64,000 nt of DNA from contig NW_004955469.1 of the NCBI RefSeq assembly GCF_000276665.1, positions 9,725,131 to 9,789,130 on the forward strand, read 5' to 3'. Source of the DNA: Chinchilla lanigera. Lineage: Eukaryota; Chordata; Mammalia; Rodentia; Chinchillidae. Both the position numbers and the translations under genes were made by a program. This document shows positions 46,151 to 59,554 of this stretch, piece after piece (the first letter of the stretch is position 1; every line of letters begins with the position of its first letter). Below the pieces are notes generated by a model. The model made no database searches. It was not told where the DNA came from and saw nothing but the letters and a program-made list of their open reading frames with translations.

Positions 46151-47569
46151 CCTTCTACTCTGTCAGGTTACTTCCACAGAAAACAAAGAGCATTTATCCT
46201 GAAGGGGATGTGGACTTTGGATCTTTCTCTTTCAAACCTATTGAATTTTCTGAAGCCTAAAAAGTAACTGTAAGAGCTACAAATCCAAATGAAAGGGCAA
46301 AACTAGTATCAGCAAAATGTGAAACCCTCTTAGTGCACATTGTTGTATTTAATATTCTCATGTGCATAACTGGTTAGGATTTGAGAAATCTAGTCTTTCC
46401 ACAGGAAATTACAGTACTCTGAGGATCATCACTACTAATTTGAATTTGAACATGTCTAAGGCTAATTTTTCTAATGTGGTCCCGTGCCCAAGCAGTGCAT
46501 TTGCACAGGACTATTCTGTGATAAGCATGAGTTGCTTCTTCTGTCTGATCAGCATCTACTTCCTTATCCTCTGATAAGAGTCCTTTGATTTTTTTTAACA
46601 CCGGGGATCGCAACATGACATGGGACACTGTGGACATGGAGCTGCCAAGGATCACACTCTGAGAACCTGCGTGGGCTCAAGACTCGCTGTGAGGAGGGCA
46701 GAGCTGACTGGGAAAGTGAGTGAAAAGCCCTTACACGGTTTAGGTTCTGCATCCTGCTGTATCTGTAAACTTTCCAACTGTGTGCATCAAATAACCCCGT
46801 CTGAGTTGTGCTTTTGCCACTTATAACCAATAGGAGTGGTGACTAAACAGATGTGAAAGCAGAGGCTGAGCCACTTGGGTGCGACCATGTAGGGCTGCCA
46901 TCTTTGAGGCGCCCCCATTTCATGTTAGCAAGAGAAGATAAACTCTTCTTCCTTTGACCGAGGATACAGGGTAATGTCCTAATTCCATCTTAGTCTAATG
47001 GAATACTAAATGAACAGAGAGCCTCTCAAATTCAGGTTCTTGATCTCTTTGATAAAACAAACCAAAAAACCCTAATGGTTTCACAAATGACAGAATACAA
47101 AGAAAATGATAAGACCAAGCACAATTTAGCAAATATTCCATTCGGCACATTTTGAAAGGCAACTGGTGAGCTTCTGTTGTATAAACATTTATTGCACTTA
47201 TATATTTTCAAAGCATATTTATACCCTTAACTTCCTCTGATTCCCACTGAGTCTTCTTTTTTTGATAAATGATTCACATTTTAAAGTTGTCTCTCAGCAT
47301 AAAAACAAAACAGGATGTATTTTATAAATAATTAATCAGTACCTTACATATATATAAAAATCTTTAAAATTTTCTTCTTCCCTAACTCTAGCTTCTTGTC
47401 CCTGAAGTTTACTTACTTTTCTAGTCAGCTTTTCTGAATTCTATCACTAAGAAATAATTTTTATTTTCCAGGTTGTAGGGGAACCATAAACCTTTTTCTC
47501 GAACTTGTTTCCTTTTCATTCCTACTCTGTAGCCACGACTTGTTCATCTAGCACATTTGTCCCAATACA
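46151..47569. other. Intronic stretch without recognised features
   Basis: RBKS intron, AT-rich at 47000-47500. No gene or clear repeat. Confidence 0.4.
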
Positions 47570-47588
47570 GTCTCTCTCTCTCTCTCTT

Positions 47589-47642
<54 letters not shown>
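47570..47642. repeat. Compound (TC)n(AC)n microsatellite
   Basis: About 14 TC units with one interruption, then about 23 AC units. Confidence 0.95.
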
Positions 47643-47645
<3 letters not shown>

Positions 47646-47654
47646 CCTGGAGCA

Positions 47655-47830
47655 CACAAGCTTAGTTTTGAACTCTAGCCCTGTTACTTAATGGTTATGT
47701 GACCCTAAGCGTGCTTCCTCTTCAGAAAATGGGGATAGTAACAGGACCTGCTCATATAAAGATTAGATGACATGTATGTAGAAAATACAGCAAGCATGCA
47801 TGAAATGGTAACTGTTAGTATTTGTTGGCT
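47655..47830 (+). repeat. MIR SINE
   Basis: 'aactctagccctgttactta', 'tatgtgaccctaagcgtgc', 'tcttcagaaaatggggatag', 'gtaactgttagtatttgttgg' follow the MIR order. Confidence 0.75.
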
Positions 47831-47884
47831 AAAAGAATGACCTCTGCTAACCAAGGCTCCTGGCCATTCATTCTACACCATGGC

Positions 47885-48010
47885 TATTTGTTTATTGTCT
47901 AGAAACTAAGCTCCAGGAGGACAGAGATTCTGTCTGGTTCATTACTATATCCCCAGCGCCTAGTATGTGACTGGTACATAATAGGTACTGAATGAAAGAA
48001 TGAATGAGTA
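47885..48010 (+). repeat. L2 LINE 3' end
   Basis: 'aactaagctccaggaggaca', 'tatccccagcgcctagtatg', and a terminal 'gaatgaaagaatgaatga' are typical of the L2 3' end. Confidence 0.8.
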
Positions 48011-48235
48011 CAGATAATACAGGTGTAATTTTACTGGTATTCTGATTTTATGAATGAGGTAACCGAGGTTCAGTGAGGTTTAGTGATGGTGAGTCTGAGA
48101 TGATTAAGATACAGTGCTCTTGCTCAATGTTCTTTTCTACCGTATCGTTTCCTAGGCTTCATCTCATTATGCAAAACTCAGGCAAAGTACCTTAGTCATT
48201 AAACAAAGATTATGAAGGGCCAAAAATGATTGTTA

Positions 48236-48508
<273 letters not shown>

Positions 48509-48764
48509 CTAGAAAATGTGTCTCCCTTCTTTTTTTATATCAATCAATGTGACGGAAACTTTGATGGATAATGTACTGGTGTGGAAAAATAAATAAAAAA
48601 GAATAACAACAACAAAAAACCTAGTTATAAAAGACATTCTTGGAACAAATAGGTAAATTTGAATACGGCCTGGATATCTCATATAACAGTATAAAATGCC
48701 TGGTATTTCCTAAGTGTAATAAGGGCATTGTTTCCTCTGAAGAGACACACACTCAAGTATGTAA

Positions 48765-49045
48765 GGTATGTGTTATGGTCTGCATCTACAAGTCTCCCTA
48801 CAAAGCCTCGTGTGGTCATTGGTGGGGCTTTTCCAGGGGTGGCTGGCTCTAGAGTGTGCGATGCTGGGATCATGGGTGTGTGACTACTAAACCAGTCTAC
48901 TGATTGGTTGGCATAGTTCTGGGTAGGACTAAGGGTGCCTCACCCTGGGTGTGAGTGCTGCCCACCCTAAGGGTATATAGCCTGGATAAAATATAAGGGA
49001 CAGAAAGAGGGTTGTCACTTCTTGCTTGCTGCCTTCTACCTGCCG
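48765..49045 (+). mobile_element. MaLR LTR, MT-like, 3'-truncated
   Basis: Close relative of 38543-38980: 'ggtggctggctctagagtgt', 'ctactaaaccagtctactga', 'caccctgggtgtgagtgctg', 'gggacagaaagagggttgtc'. It stops abruptly near 49045 where unrelated sequence begins. Confidence 0.75.
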
Positions 49046-50054
49046 AAGATTACATGTAAATGGCAAAACTGGCCTGTATACTTTTCATGTCCTTTCTTAA
49101 TTCTAGAAAACATCTCGCAGTTCTCCCTCTAATATAATGGATTACTCCCCAGTCCTTCCATTCTCTGCATCTTTTACTCCATTGAATGTACTGTGTTTTT
49201 CTTTTTGCTCTGCTTTCTCAGTGACTTCCCCTACCTGTGGGTGAATGGATTAAGAGTCTCTTTCAATGTACTACTTCTTTATTCTAAAACAATATTTATT
49301 TTTCCAGTGAATAATTAAGAAAATTTCAATAACTTTCATTTTCAATAGGTTCTAATGGGATGTTTTTCATACTCACATATTGTGGCTTTGATTGTTTTTC
49401 TTTCACAATTTCTTCTTTTATGAAGATATGAATGAATATTAATCATACTTATGTTAAAGTCTTTTTTGCATTGTTTTGTTTCATTGCTACAGTTTCCTCT
49501 TGGTCGCATTCATCTTTAGACTGACTGCTGGCTAAGTTCCACAGCACCCGGCCTCTTTGTCTGCAGGCTCGTTGTGCGGGCTGTGAGGTGTGCACACTTC
49601 ATCTCCCACCTGGTCTATCCCTGACTTTTAGTGGTTCCAGAGTCTTATGTACCAGGATCCCGAGGGTCTCTAACCTGGAGGCAGGTATCATGCTGGCCAC
49701 ATGGAGTTCCTGCTCTGCCATTACTTGGGACACTGCCAATATACTAAGCCAGTGTTTGGCTTGGTTTCCCTCCTGGTGAGAGGCAGTGTCTCTGTCCTTC
49801 TGTCTCCTCAGGTTGGGAACCTTCAGCGGAGGGGCAGCAGGTTCTTCCACCTTTTATTATTAGCAGGGGAGCCACAGCTCTCCAGGCATGTTTTCTAGTC
49901 ATGGGCACTGATGCTCTCCCACTGGCGGCACACTTTTAGTGCCAGTGACCTACAGGGTGTGAGCCTCCTTCCACCTCTGCCTGCTTCTGGGCCAGGTGCA
50001 CAGCACATCCAAGGCTGGAATCCACCACGAAGCTGTTATACTTTTTCATGTGCA
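49046..50054. other. Intronic stretch without recognised features
   Basis: RBKS intron; nothing supported. 49500-50040 is GC-richer and unclassified. Confidence 0.4.
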
Positions 50055-50199
50055 TGTGGTTTCAGACAAGGTCTCACTATATAGTTCAGTCTGGCCTTCA
50101 ACTCACTATATAGCCCAAGCTGGCCTCGAACTTGCAGTGATCTTCCTGCTTCAGCTTCCTGAGTGCTAGGATTACAGGTGTGGACCATCATGCTTGGCT
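50055..50199 (-). repeat. B1 SINE with internal duplication
   Basis: Reversed B1 (ggtttcagacaaggtctcac ... gaccatcatgcttggct). Confidence 0.87.
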
Positions 50200-50298
50200 T
50201 AACTGTTATTCTTTTGATCTTATGCAGTCACATTCTATTTTTGAACTTGTTATCTTTTCAGTATTACTTTTTATACTTATGTATCAGTGTAGCGGTGG

Positions 50299-50515
50299 GT
50301 TTTTCTTTTTTCTTTTCTTTTTTTTTTTTGTGGTACTAGAGATTGAACCTGAGTCCATGGAGCTGCATCTCCAGCCACAATCCACCCCCTGCCCCCCAGT
50401 TTAAAAAGTTTTAGACAGGGTCTCAGTAAATTGCATGGCTGGTCTTGAACTTGGAATCCTCCTGATGTAACCTCTTTAGTAGCTTAGATTATAGCTGTAT
50501 AGCACCACACCGGCT
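50299..50515 (-). repeat. B1-dID dimeric SINE
   Basis: Reversed dimer with a long CT-rich/poly-T tail on +: ID half (gtggtactagagattgaacc ... ctccagcc), then a diverged B1 half. Confidence 0.7.
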
Positions 50516-50756
50516 CAGAGAGAGTATCTCAAGCATGGATTTACATTATTAGTGTAAATTATTTGAATTCATCCATAAGAACATTAAAGATTTATTTATT
50601 TAAAATATTTGAGACCAACTTCTTTAGAGACCAGAGTTAATTCATTTAATAAACATTTGCTGGGTACCAACTTTGTGCTGGTATGTGTGGCAGATGTCAT
50701 TTTCCAAAGATAACTATATTAATATGCATCACTGTAAGTGCTGTTTTACACTGTGT

Positions 50757-51120
50757 GTTATGTTTTAGCTTCAACCCCTCCCCTGGTCTCATGTGCTCAG
50801 AGGTGTGGTTTTAGAAGGTGACTGGATTATGGGGAGCCACACTCATCCGTGAATGAGCCATGGATGGGTTCACTGCTGAATGTGTTATTAGGTGGTGGGC
50901 CTGGTTGGAGGTGAGTCACCGAGGGCTGCCCTGGAAGAGTATGTTCTCGTCCTTGGCTCCCTGCTTCCTTGCTTCTTTGCTCTGCCATGCCCTTGTGCCA
51001 TGACGTTCCTGCCTTAGACCCTGGCAACCATAGACTGAATCCTCTGAAACATGAGCTCAATCACACCTCTCGTTTTTTAAGTTGTGGGTAGTGGGAACTG
51101 TGTCATAGCAATGGCAAAAC
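50757..51120 (+). mobile_element. MaLR LTR, MT-like (solo)
   Basis: 'gttatgttttagcttcaacc', 'gtgactggattatggggagc', 'ggtggtgggcctggttggag', 'ccatgacgttcctgccttag', 'ccatagactgaatcctctga' and an end in 'catagcaatggcaaaac'. Same orientation as the other three MT-like LTRs. Confidence 0.7.
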
Positions 51121-51149
51121 CCAATATATTGGGACAATATAATGTTCTA

Positions 51150-51570
51150 TGAAGTGGTAGGGTATGAGGGTGGACCTTCTTCCTCCAACCAATAGAATGG
51201 GGCAGAAGTGATGCTAAAACTAAAGTTATAAAAGCCAACATGGTTTCTGCCTAGAGCTCTTCTCCTTCACGGTGGATCTGGGAACTGGTTATCTATTGTG
51301 AGGAATGCCAGGCCACAAGCAGAGGCCATGTGTAAGTATTGTGGTCTATGGCTCCATTATGCCCCAGCCAACAGCCAGCACCTCCTAGCAAGCATGTCAG
51401 GTAATTCCCTCCCTTGGCTTTAAGTCTTCTAGCTGAGGACCAAGGCACTGTACAGCAGACAGACAAGCCATACTTTCTGAATTTCTGATGTACAGAAACT
51501 GAAAACAATAACGAGTATTATGGTAATGCACTAAATTTTGTGGTAATTTATTATGTACCAAGACAGCTAT
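51150..51570 (+). mobile_element. MLT1-like MaLR LTR
   Basis: Ends like MLT1: 'ttctgatgtacagaaactg', 'actaaattttgtggtaatttattatgtacc'. The upstream 'ggtggaccttcttcctccaacc' and 'tgcctagagctcttctcc' fit the LTR body. Confidence 0.55.
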
Positions 51571-51691
51571 ATACACGGGGATAGCTTCTTGGGCTACAAT
51601 AGTAAGACCAATGTCCTGACCTCATGGAACTTGTAATTTAATGGAGAAGGTAGAAGAACTGAATATATAATTTGTGCTGTGATGAATGTTT

Positions 51692-51697
51692 TTTTTT

Positions 51698-51730
<33 letters not shown>

Positions 51731-51867
51731 GAGACAGGGTCTCGCTATGCAATTCAGGCTGGCCTTGAGCTCACTTTGTAGCCCAGGCTGGTCTCAAACT
51801 CACAAAGATCCTCCTGCCCCAGCTTCCCGAGTGCTGGGATTACAGGCGTGTGCCACCATGCCTGGCT
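51692..51867 (-). repeat. B1 SINE with perfect target-site duplication and T31-class tail
   Basis: Reversed B1 with a very long poly-T on +, flanked by tgtgatgaatgttt at 51678-51691 and 51868-51881. It is probably the youngest B1 in the window. Confidence 0.95.
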
Positions 51868-51881
51868 TGTGATGAATGTTT

Positions 51882-53148
<1,267 letters not shown>

Positions 53149-53194
53149 TCATAGGACAAATCCCTGAGTGCAATCATCTTTGCATTCATCAGAT

Positions 53195-53278
53195 ATTTTT
53201 TTTTTTTTTTTGGTACTGGGAATTGAACCTTATGTTTGTCAGGCAGGCGCTGTGCCACTGAGCTAAATCCTCAGCCCC
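53195..53278 (-). repeat. ID SINE with short target-site duplication
   Basis: Reversed ID with a small internal deletion, flanked by tcatcagat at 53186-53194 and 53279-53287. It sits only about 110 bases upstream (5', on -) of the RBKS splice acceptor at 53085. Confidence 0.92.
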
Positions 53279-53287
53279 TCATCAGAT

Positions 53288-53743
53288 TAAATATCCACTC
53301 AGTGACAGATTAGAAAAATCTGAAATCTCAACCTCTATGACAGCCTAGTACTATTTCCTTCTTATCTGTGTTCCTCGATTTTTCATGCTAGCATTGAAAT
53401 GTTAGCATTTCAGCTTTGAAGGTAAGCATCGATATTTATAGGCAAGGTGATTCCAGAGTTAAGTCAGGGGCCAGAAGAACATTAAAGGAAAAATGCTGTG
53501 GTATGAAAGGACGTGCATGAACATGAGCAGGCTACTCAACATTTCTGTGGGTTGCTTTAAGTGCTTCGTTGCAAGGCCAGTTGATACATCCATTTTCCAG
53601 GGAAGAAAGAAGAAATGACAGAAAACAAACAACAAAGAGTTCAAAATTTCCCTGGTAAAAATAGTATGCAGGAAACTCAGGTATATATGTATATTTTGTG
53701 CACCCATGCGTCCCAATTATCTCACAATTATGCATGCCAGCGC
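53288..53743. other. Intronic stretch without recognised features
   Basis: RBKS intron; nothing recognised. Confidence 0.4.
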
Positions 53744-53784
53744 GTACACACACACACACATACACACACACACACACACACACG
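53744..53784. repeat. (AC)n microsatellite
   Basis: About 20 AC units with one AT interruption. Confidence 0.95.
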
Positions 53785-53949
53785 CACAAAAGCTCCCATT
53801 CTTGGTTTTTGCGAGCAGCCTGGGAAACTTAAAAAAGAATTGAGAAAGTCTGAGCAGTGAGAGGCTTTGACTATGAGGCTACGAGAAAAGGATGAACACG
53901 GCCAGCAGAAAGAGGGAAAGGAGAATGTCACAGCCACTACATTCAGAGA

Positions 53950-54110
53950 AGTGAATTTTTTGGAGGAGAAAAGTGAGGCTCAGAGAGGTGAAGTCATATT
54001 GTGAAAGTCCTTCCCTGGGATGTGGTTAGGCTGAACCCTGTACCCAGGGTCCCCTCGCTTTAAACTCAGGGTTTGACCTTCTCTGAAACAGCAGAACTCT
54101 TCCCTATGTC
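53950..54110 (-). repeat. MIR SINE
   Basis: Reversed MIR-like text: 'agtgaggctcagagaggtga', 'gctgaaccctgtacccaggg'. Confidence 0.5.
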
Positions 54111-54374
54111 AGGTTTCTGTCAATAATAATCCATGCCCTCAATTCTGAAATTCACGTCTTTTAAAACAGCTTTTGGCACCAAACTCTGTGAATTATTTTA
54201 CCTATCTTAGCAATCACATTTGCAGGAAGATCACTCTTTGTCACGACACTTATTCAGCAGAGCACTCAACCAGATTGGCTAGTGTTTTTATCAACTGGGG
54301 TCCACTGACTACCTGTTAGGGAGTTCTACCTGACTACAGAGCCGCAGAGTAAAATCCGATAGCTGCAATTCTCA

Positions 54375-54560
54375 AAGATTCTTCTAGAACAGTGGCTCAC
54401 ACAGGTCATATCAGCACCACTAAGAGCACGCATTCAAATGCGTGATTTCCAGACTTCACCTCAAACCCACTGAAGTAGAATCTCTGGGAGGTAAGATCAG
54501 GGAATCTGCACAGTCACAAGTTCTCCAGGTGGCTCTTACACAGTTCGCTTGGCGGGGATC
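54375..54560 (+). mobile_element. MER5A-like hAT-Charlie DNA transposon remnant
   Basis: 'agaacagtggctcacacagg', 'cacctcaaacccactgaagt', 'agaatctctgggaggtaaga', 'tctccaggtggctcttac' follow the MER5 order. Confidence 0.7.
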
Positions 54561-55589
54561 CACGCCACATTCCTGGGGTGAAGCTAATCAGCATGTGCTG
54601 ATGCAGACAGCCCATTCCTGCAGCCTGGTGAGGCAGACTAGCCTATTTCTGTACCTTCCCAGGTCTTCCTTAATGTTTTGGTTCAGTCAGCAGTGTTGTC
54701 CAGTACGGCTAACACTAGTCCCACATTTTTATTATTTTAGAACAGAAATGCTATGGTATATTTTTGGCTGCTCAGATTTTTGTACAGGACTATTGTGAAG
54801 CTTAAATTAGAAAATGGACATAAAAGCACTGTGTAAACTGTAAAGTGTTGTACAAAAGTAGAGGATTATTACTGTTATTATAACGTCCTTTGTGCACAGC
54901 CCAACACCCCCGCCTGTCCACCCCTCTTTTGCCTTTTGCTGGAGTGTGCAGCCTAGTGACAATCTCTCACTGGTTCCTCCACTTTTGCAGGGCCTTAGTG
55001 ATATCAGTAACGCATAAAAGTCCCCACTGCCCAGAATTCTAACACTTCTTCCTACTTCTGAAGTTTTCTTAGCAATATACTGTTTCCTACTTTCCTCAGT
55101 CATTAAATCTAAACGCTCTTGCTCAGCTAGTGGGATCCTCAAGTCTGCACTTACCAGAGTTACAGCACTGGCTAGAACAGCTACTGGTACAGAGAGGAGG
55201 GAAGAGCCATTCTTAGAGAAGCTGCTTTTGTTATCCAAAGATCTCCAATCTAGCAATTCTTTTTCCAGCCTATCCTACAGAAATCATAGGCTTGCAAACA
55301 TGTCATACAATGATGTTTACACGACCGTTTGTAATAGAAAAAAACAAAGAAACCTACACGTCTATCAAAGGGGAGTGGTTCAGAAAGTTATGATATGCAC
55401 ATGATATATACCATGCTGTTGCTAAGAAGGATAAAGTAGGCCTCTGCTTTGTCAGAGGAAGATTTCTGAATTTATTAGAAGTGAAAAAGGCAGCTATAAA
55501 AGGTGCTGGAGAGAAATCTGATTATAAATTAAGTGCCGTAGATCATGCAAAGACATCACTGTTTAAACATATATAATAACTTCCATGAA
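54561..55589. other. Intronic stretch without recognised features
   Basis: RBKS intron; a 149-codon - strand frame at 54807-55256 has no recognisable domain. Confidence 0.4.
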
Positions 55590-55675
55590 AAACTGCCACA
55601 TACTTATAAACCCAGTACTCAAGAGGCTGAGGCAGGAGAACTGCCAATTGGAGGCCAGCCTGGTCTATAAAACCA
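55590..55675 (+). repeat. Truncated B1 SINE
   Basis: B1 left part only (ctgccacatacttataaacc ... ggaggccagcctggtctata). Confidence 0.7.
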
Positions 55676-55991
55676 AAAGCAGGCGCACTATGAGCGCAAC
55701 GATGCATTCTGTAGGTTTTGTAGTGGAGGGTAGGCGGTAACGAGCTGGGGTACGGAAGGAACAACACTGGCCATATCTGGGTAACTGCTGAAACTAAACA
55801 ACAGTATATATGGGCTTACCACGCTATTCTCTGTGCATCGTTGTATATTTGACATTTTCCATAGTAACAACAAATTCTACCACAAATCTTGAATAAAATC
55901 AATCAAACCTTATTTGCCTAAGATAGAATTCTTACCAATAATAACTGTCTATGAGGGTTTACAGTCAGACACATAAGTTTATTTATTTATT

Positions 55992-56070
55992 TTTTTAGTA
56001 CTGGGAATTGAACTCAGGACCTTGCGCTTGCCAGGCAGGCACTTATGCCTCTGAGCTATATTCCCAGCCC
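55992..56070 (-). repeat. ID SINE
   Basis: Reversed young-type ID; flanks acataagttta / acttaagttta look like a slightly changed target duplication. Confidence 0.9.
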
Positions 56071-57030
56071 TGATACTTAAGTTTAGATTAACAAAATTTA
56101 AGGGAAAAGTAAAATGTCCTAAAGAAGAGACCCATATTGGCTCATGCTACCACAACTGAGCAGATATACTTTACCATGAGGAAGCATGAAGAGTTAGTAG
56201 GAGTTCGAGAGAAGAACAAATGTGTAACTGTCAGGGTGGAAAAGAGGATGTCGCCTTGGGACCAGGCGAAAGGAGGGAACACACGTGACTTGGACTGCAG
56301 AGGTGACTGCAGCACCCAGCAGTAATTGTTACTCATCACAGTAGACAATGGACTAACCGCCTGCTTATCTGTACTGCAAGTCAATGGCTGATACAGTAAT
56401 GTCCGTGAAGGGCTAGTGAGGCCTGGGGACAGGCTGAAATACAGGGAAACGAAGCGGAAGTTCTTCATGTGCTGACATGGAGGGCAGGGGCCGAGGAGTT
56501 AAAAAGGTCTGAAGAACTAGCTCAGAGAAAAGAGGAAGAGAGTCAGTCTGAGTTAAGAAGGTGTGAGGAGGCTGGGCACCCAAAACACTGGCTTGGCTGA
56601 CTCTTCCCCTGGAGGTTTTTTTCCTGCAACTTTAGCAGCAAAGTCTGTCCAAGCTTGGGTCATGGGCTGGATAATGTTACTGTCAAAATGTAGGTGGCCA
56701 GCCAAAAAGTTTTGCTTGCCAAATGGAAAAGAACTAAAGTGGCATTAAAAGATACTTTGTATCGTACCTACGATTTAATCTTGGCTATCTTACAATGTCA
56801 ATTATTTATAATTGCTCCTGTAATGTTCCACTTGCTTTGAAATGGATATAAAGACCAGAACCAACACGCAGAATTTCATCACCAGAAGCCACAGCAGCAG
56901 CTCCACACTGTGACCTGGCAAGGATGGGGCCATACAGGGCGACCAAGTTTTTTTTTAATGTGGTAAGTGCTGTCTGTAAAACCAATGTGCTTTTTTTTAG
57001 AGGGGTAGGGGTGGGGTGGGGGGGGTGTCA
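56071..57030. other. Intronic stretch without recognised features
   Basis: RBKS intron; nothing recognised apart from a short A/T-run region at its right edge. Confidence 0.4.
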
Positions 57031-57052
57031 AAATAAATAAATAAATAAAACC
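57031..57052. repeat. (AAAT)n short tandem repeat
   Basis: About five ATAA-type units after a G-rich run. Confidence 0.85.
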
Positions 57053-57067
57053 AATGTTTTAATCTTA

Positions 57068-57221
57068 CTTATTTATTTATTTTTGAGACAGGGTCTTGCT
57101 ATGCAGTTCAGGCTGGTGTTGAGCTCACTTTTTAGCCCAGGCTGGTCTCGAACTTGCAACGATCCTCCTGCCTCAGCCTCCCAAGTGCAGGGATTACAGG
57201 CATGGGCCACCATGCTTGGCT
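57068..57221 (-). repeat. B1 SINE with perfect target-site duplication
   Basis: Reversed B1 with internal duplication, flanked by tgttttaatctta at 57055-57067 and 57222-57234. Confidence 0.95.
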
Positions 57222-57499
57222 TGTTTTAATCTTAGTAAAGACAGGGACAAAGAATTTTGAGACAGTATATTCAAAGATAGGGGGACCTTTTCCTCTATGC
57301 TGTAATAATTGATATATAATAGTTATACAATGTGTATAATTCAAATTTCACTACTTGTTAACAGGTAACAGAGCTGGACAATAAGCTCAACTGCTAATGA
57401 TGACTTTGCCATCTCTTTTGAAGATGGAATAATGCTGAGTAGCACATATGTCACCTCAAGGGGTAAAGGGCAAGACACGTGGTGTTCAACACGTGAGCT

Positions 57500-58018
57500 T
57501 TTAGTCATGTTCTCAATTTCTGGTGCAAACGCTGTGGAAATCAGTCTGGAGATTCCTCAGCAAACTAGGATTAGAGGTCCCATTCAACCCAGCTATTCCC
57601 CCTTTGGGTATTTTTCCGGAAGAAAAAACATCATACCACAGTGACATGTGTGCACCCATGTTTATAGCAGCACAGTTTGTCATAGCTAAATCTTGGAAAC
57701 AACCCAAATGTCCATCAACTGAGGAATGGATAAAAAAGATGCGGCATTTTTATTCAATGGAGTATTACTCAGCTATAAAGAAAGATAAACTCGAGGCTTT
57801 TATAGGTAAATAGATGCAAGTAGAGACCATACTTATGAGTGAAATAAGTCAGTCTCACATGTGTAAACATCCTATTGCCTCCCTAGTGTAAGAAACTGAA
57901 AGAGTACATAAAATCTGAAAGGTACGATAGATATTGTGAAAGGGAAAGAAACTGCTCAAAAAGAAAGAACAACTGGGATGAGGGAAAAGAGAAAAGAAAG
58001 AAAGAAGGGAAAAATTAC

Positions 58019-58057
<39 letters not shown>

Positions 58058-58310
58058 AGATAGCTGAGGTAATTGTACTACTAATTTCTATAGGTTTATC
58101 AAAAGGAACAGTTAATGCTTAATTGTTTGATCAACCTTAATGCCTATATCCGGCTATCTGAGTAACCAGTCTGAAGATATCAATATGTAATACAACAATC
58201 ATTGTTAATTTCCTATCACCTTGTTTGGAATTCTGTATCACTTTTATTGTTTTGTGTTGGTTTGTTTATGTCTTTGTGTTTGTTAATTTGTTTTTATTTT
58301 TATTTTTTTA
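57500..58310 (+). mobile_element. L1 LINE ORF2 3' end and 3' UTR
   Basis: A frame from 57523 reads LWKSVWRFLSKLGLEVPFNP, then KQPKCPSTEEWIKKMRHFYS and MEYYSAIKKDKL, the C-terminal region of L1 ORF2. It is followed by the 3' UTR with a GA-rich block and TA/CA runs (58018-58057). It is 5'-truncated and not functional. The 3' UTR is shared with the inverted copy at 12795-13040. Confidence 0.88.
58018..58057. repeat. (TA)n(CA)n run inside the L1 3' UTR
   Basis: About seven TA units, then about twelve CA units. Confidence 0.9.
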
Positions 58311-58570
58311 AAAAAAACAGATGTGAGCTTTGCCTGCCACGCTCTGCAATCAGTCCATGGTGACATTAACAAGCTGTGAGAGTGCTTGGCCAGAATCTCT
58401 TGCTTCACACAAGAAGAAATGGAGGTCCAGAGCAAAGGACTGACCTCCTTGCCTGAGGTTCCTTATTTGCTAAGTGAGTGGTTCTGGATTCGAGGATATT
58501 TTTCAGGATTCCCAAACTGGTACTCTCCTTTCATTAAGCTACTTTCCTCTCCTATGGGAATAAAGATGCA

Positions 58571-58571
<1 letters not shown>

Positions 58572-58620
<49 letters not shown>
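58572..58620. repeat. (CA)n microsatellite
   Basis: About 24 perfect CA units. Confidence 0.97.
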
Positions 58621-58623
<3 letters not shown>

Positions 58624-58849
58624 GTAGTATCCAAGCTGCACATGCATTTGCTAGAGTCTACCAAATAGGGGAGAGCCAACTTGGCCAGAGAATGCTGCCT
58701 GACTGGAGGATTTCCAGATAGAGGTGTGTCTTGGGTGCTTGTGTATGCACTATGTATACTGTAGTGGAGCACACAGGGAAACACTGCTGAAAATACTCTA
58801 AGGCTTCTTCTCTGTTTCTTTTTCTTTTCCTTTCCTTTCCTTTTCTGAT

Positions 58850-58954
58850 TTTTTGAGACACTATGTAGTCCAAGCTGGCCTTAAACTTGAGGCAATCCCC
58901 CTGCCTCAGCCTCCCAAGTTCTGCCATCACAGGCCTGTGCCACCATGTCTGGCT
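58850..58954 (-). repeat. B1 SINE
   Basis: Reversed B1 (ttttttgagacactatgtag ... caccatgtctggct) preceded on + by a (TTTCC)n-type tract. Confidence 0.83.
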
Positions 58955-59099
58955 TCTTTTCTGTTTTTTTAGGCACCACAAATACTCAAATTGTAGGCCA
59001 TACACTGGACAGTTAAAAGGTATGAATCTTACTTTTCCAGAGATACTCTAATAAAGGCACAGTTCCTTGAAATTAATAGCATGTGGGGCTTTGCTTTGC

Positions 59100-59263
59100 T
59101 TTTTTTTTTTTTTTTTTCTGTCTTTTTAAGACAGGGTCTCACTATGCAGTTCAGGCTGGCCTTGAGGTCACTTTGTATCCCAGGCTGGTCTTGAACTTGC
59201 AATGATCCTCCTGCCTCAGCCTCCCGAGTGCTGGGATTACAGGTGTGCACCACCATGCCTGGC
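59100..59263 (-). repeat. B1 SINE with internal duplication
   Basis: Reversed, well-preserved B1. Flanking copies of gggctttgctttt lie on both sides, and a third copy lies after the pentanucleotide repeat to its right. Confidence 0.93.
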
Positions 59264-59273
59264 TGGGCTTTGC

Positions 59274-59312
59274 TTTTATTTTATTTTATTTTATTTTATT
59301 TTATTTTATTTT
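59274..59312. repeat. (TTTTA)n microsatellite
   Basis: About seven to eight units between two copies of gggctttgctttt. Confidence 0.95.
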
Positions 59313-59379
59313 TTGGGCTTTGCTTTTAAAGTGTGATCTAGGAGACTGAACTTGGGTCTTTGAGCCTACAATTCTGTTT

Positions 59380-59520
59380 TCCACACTTACTACAGGTGTT
59401 GGTTGACTGAATTAACCAGGGTCTGTCTCCTCATCCTCAATCTGAAAGAATAATGCTTGTTGTATCTTTGTCATAAGGTTTTTCTGAGGATCAAGTATAT
59501 AAGGAAAAATGTTATAAGCT
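59380..59520 (+). repeat. Possible MIR SINE tail
   Basis: 'tcctcatcctcaatctgaaag' and 'ttctgaggatcaagtatata' resemble the right part of MIR. Confidence 0.4.
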
Positions 59521-59554
59521 AAAAGTACATACAAATACAAGGTGTTAATACTTT

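Noticed and set aside
47570..47642. Regular tandem units that might suggest a CRISPR-like array
   Set aside because: It is a dinucleotide microsatellite in a mammalian intron, with no repeat-spacer structure.
54807..55256. 149-codon - frame
   Set aside because: No domain or similarity recognised; no splice or start context that stands out.
57523..57813. 96-codon + frame looking like a protein gene
   Set aside because: It is the C-terminal part of L1 ORF2, 5'-truncated.
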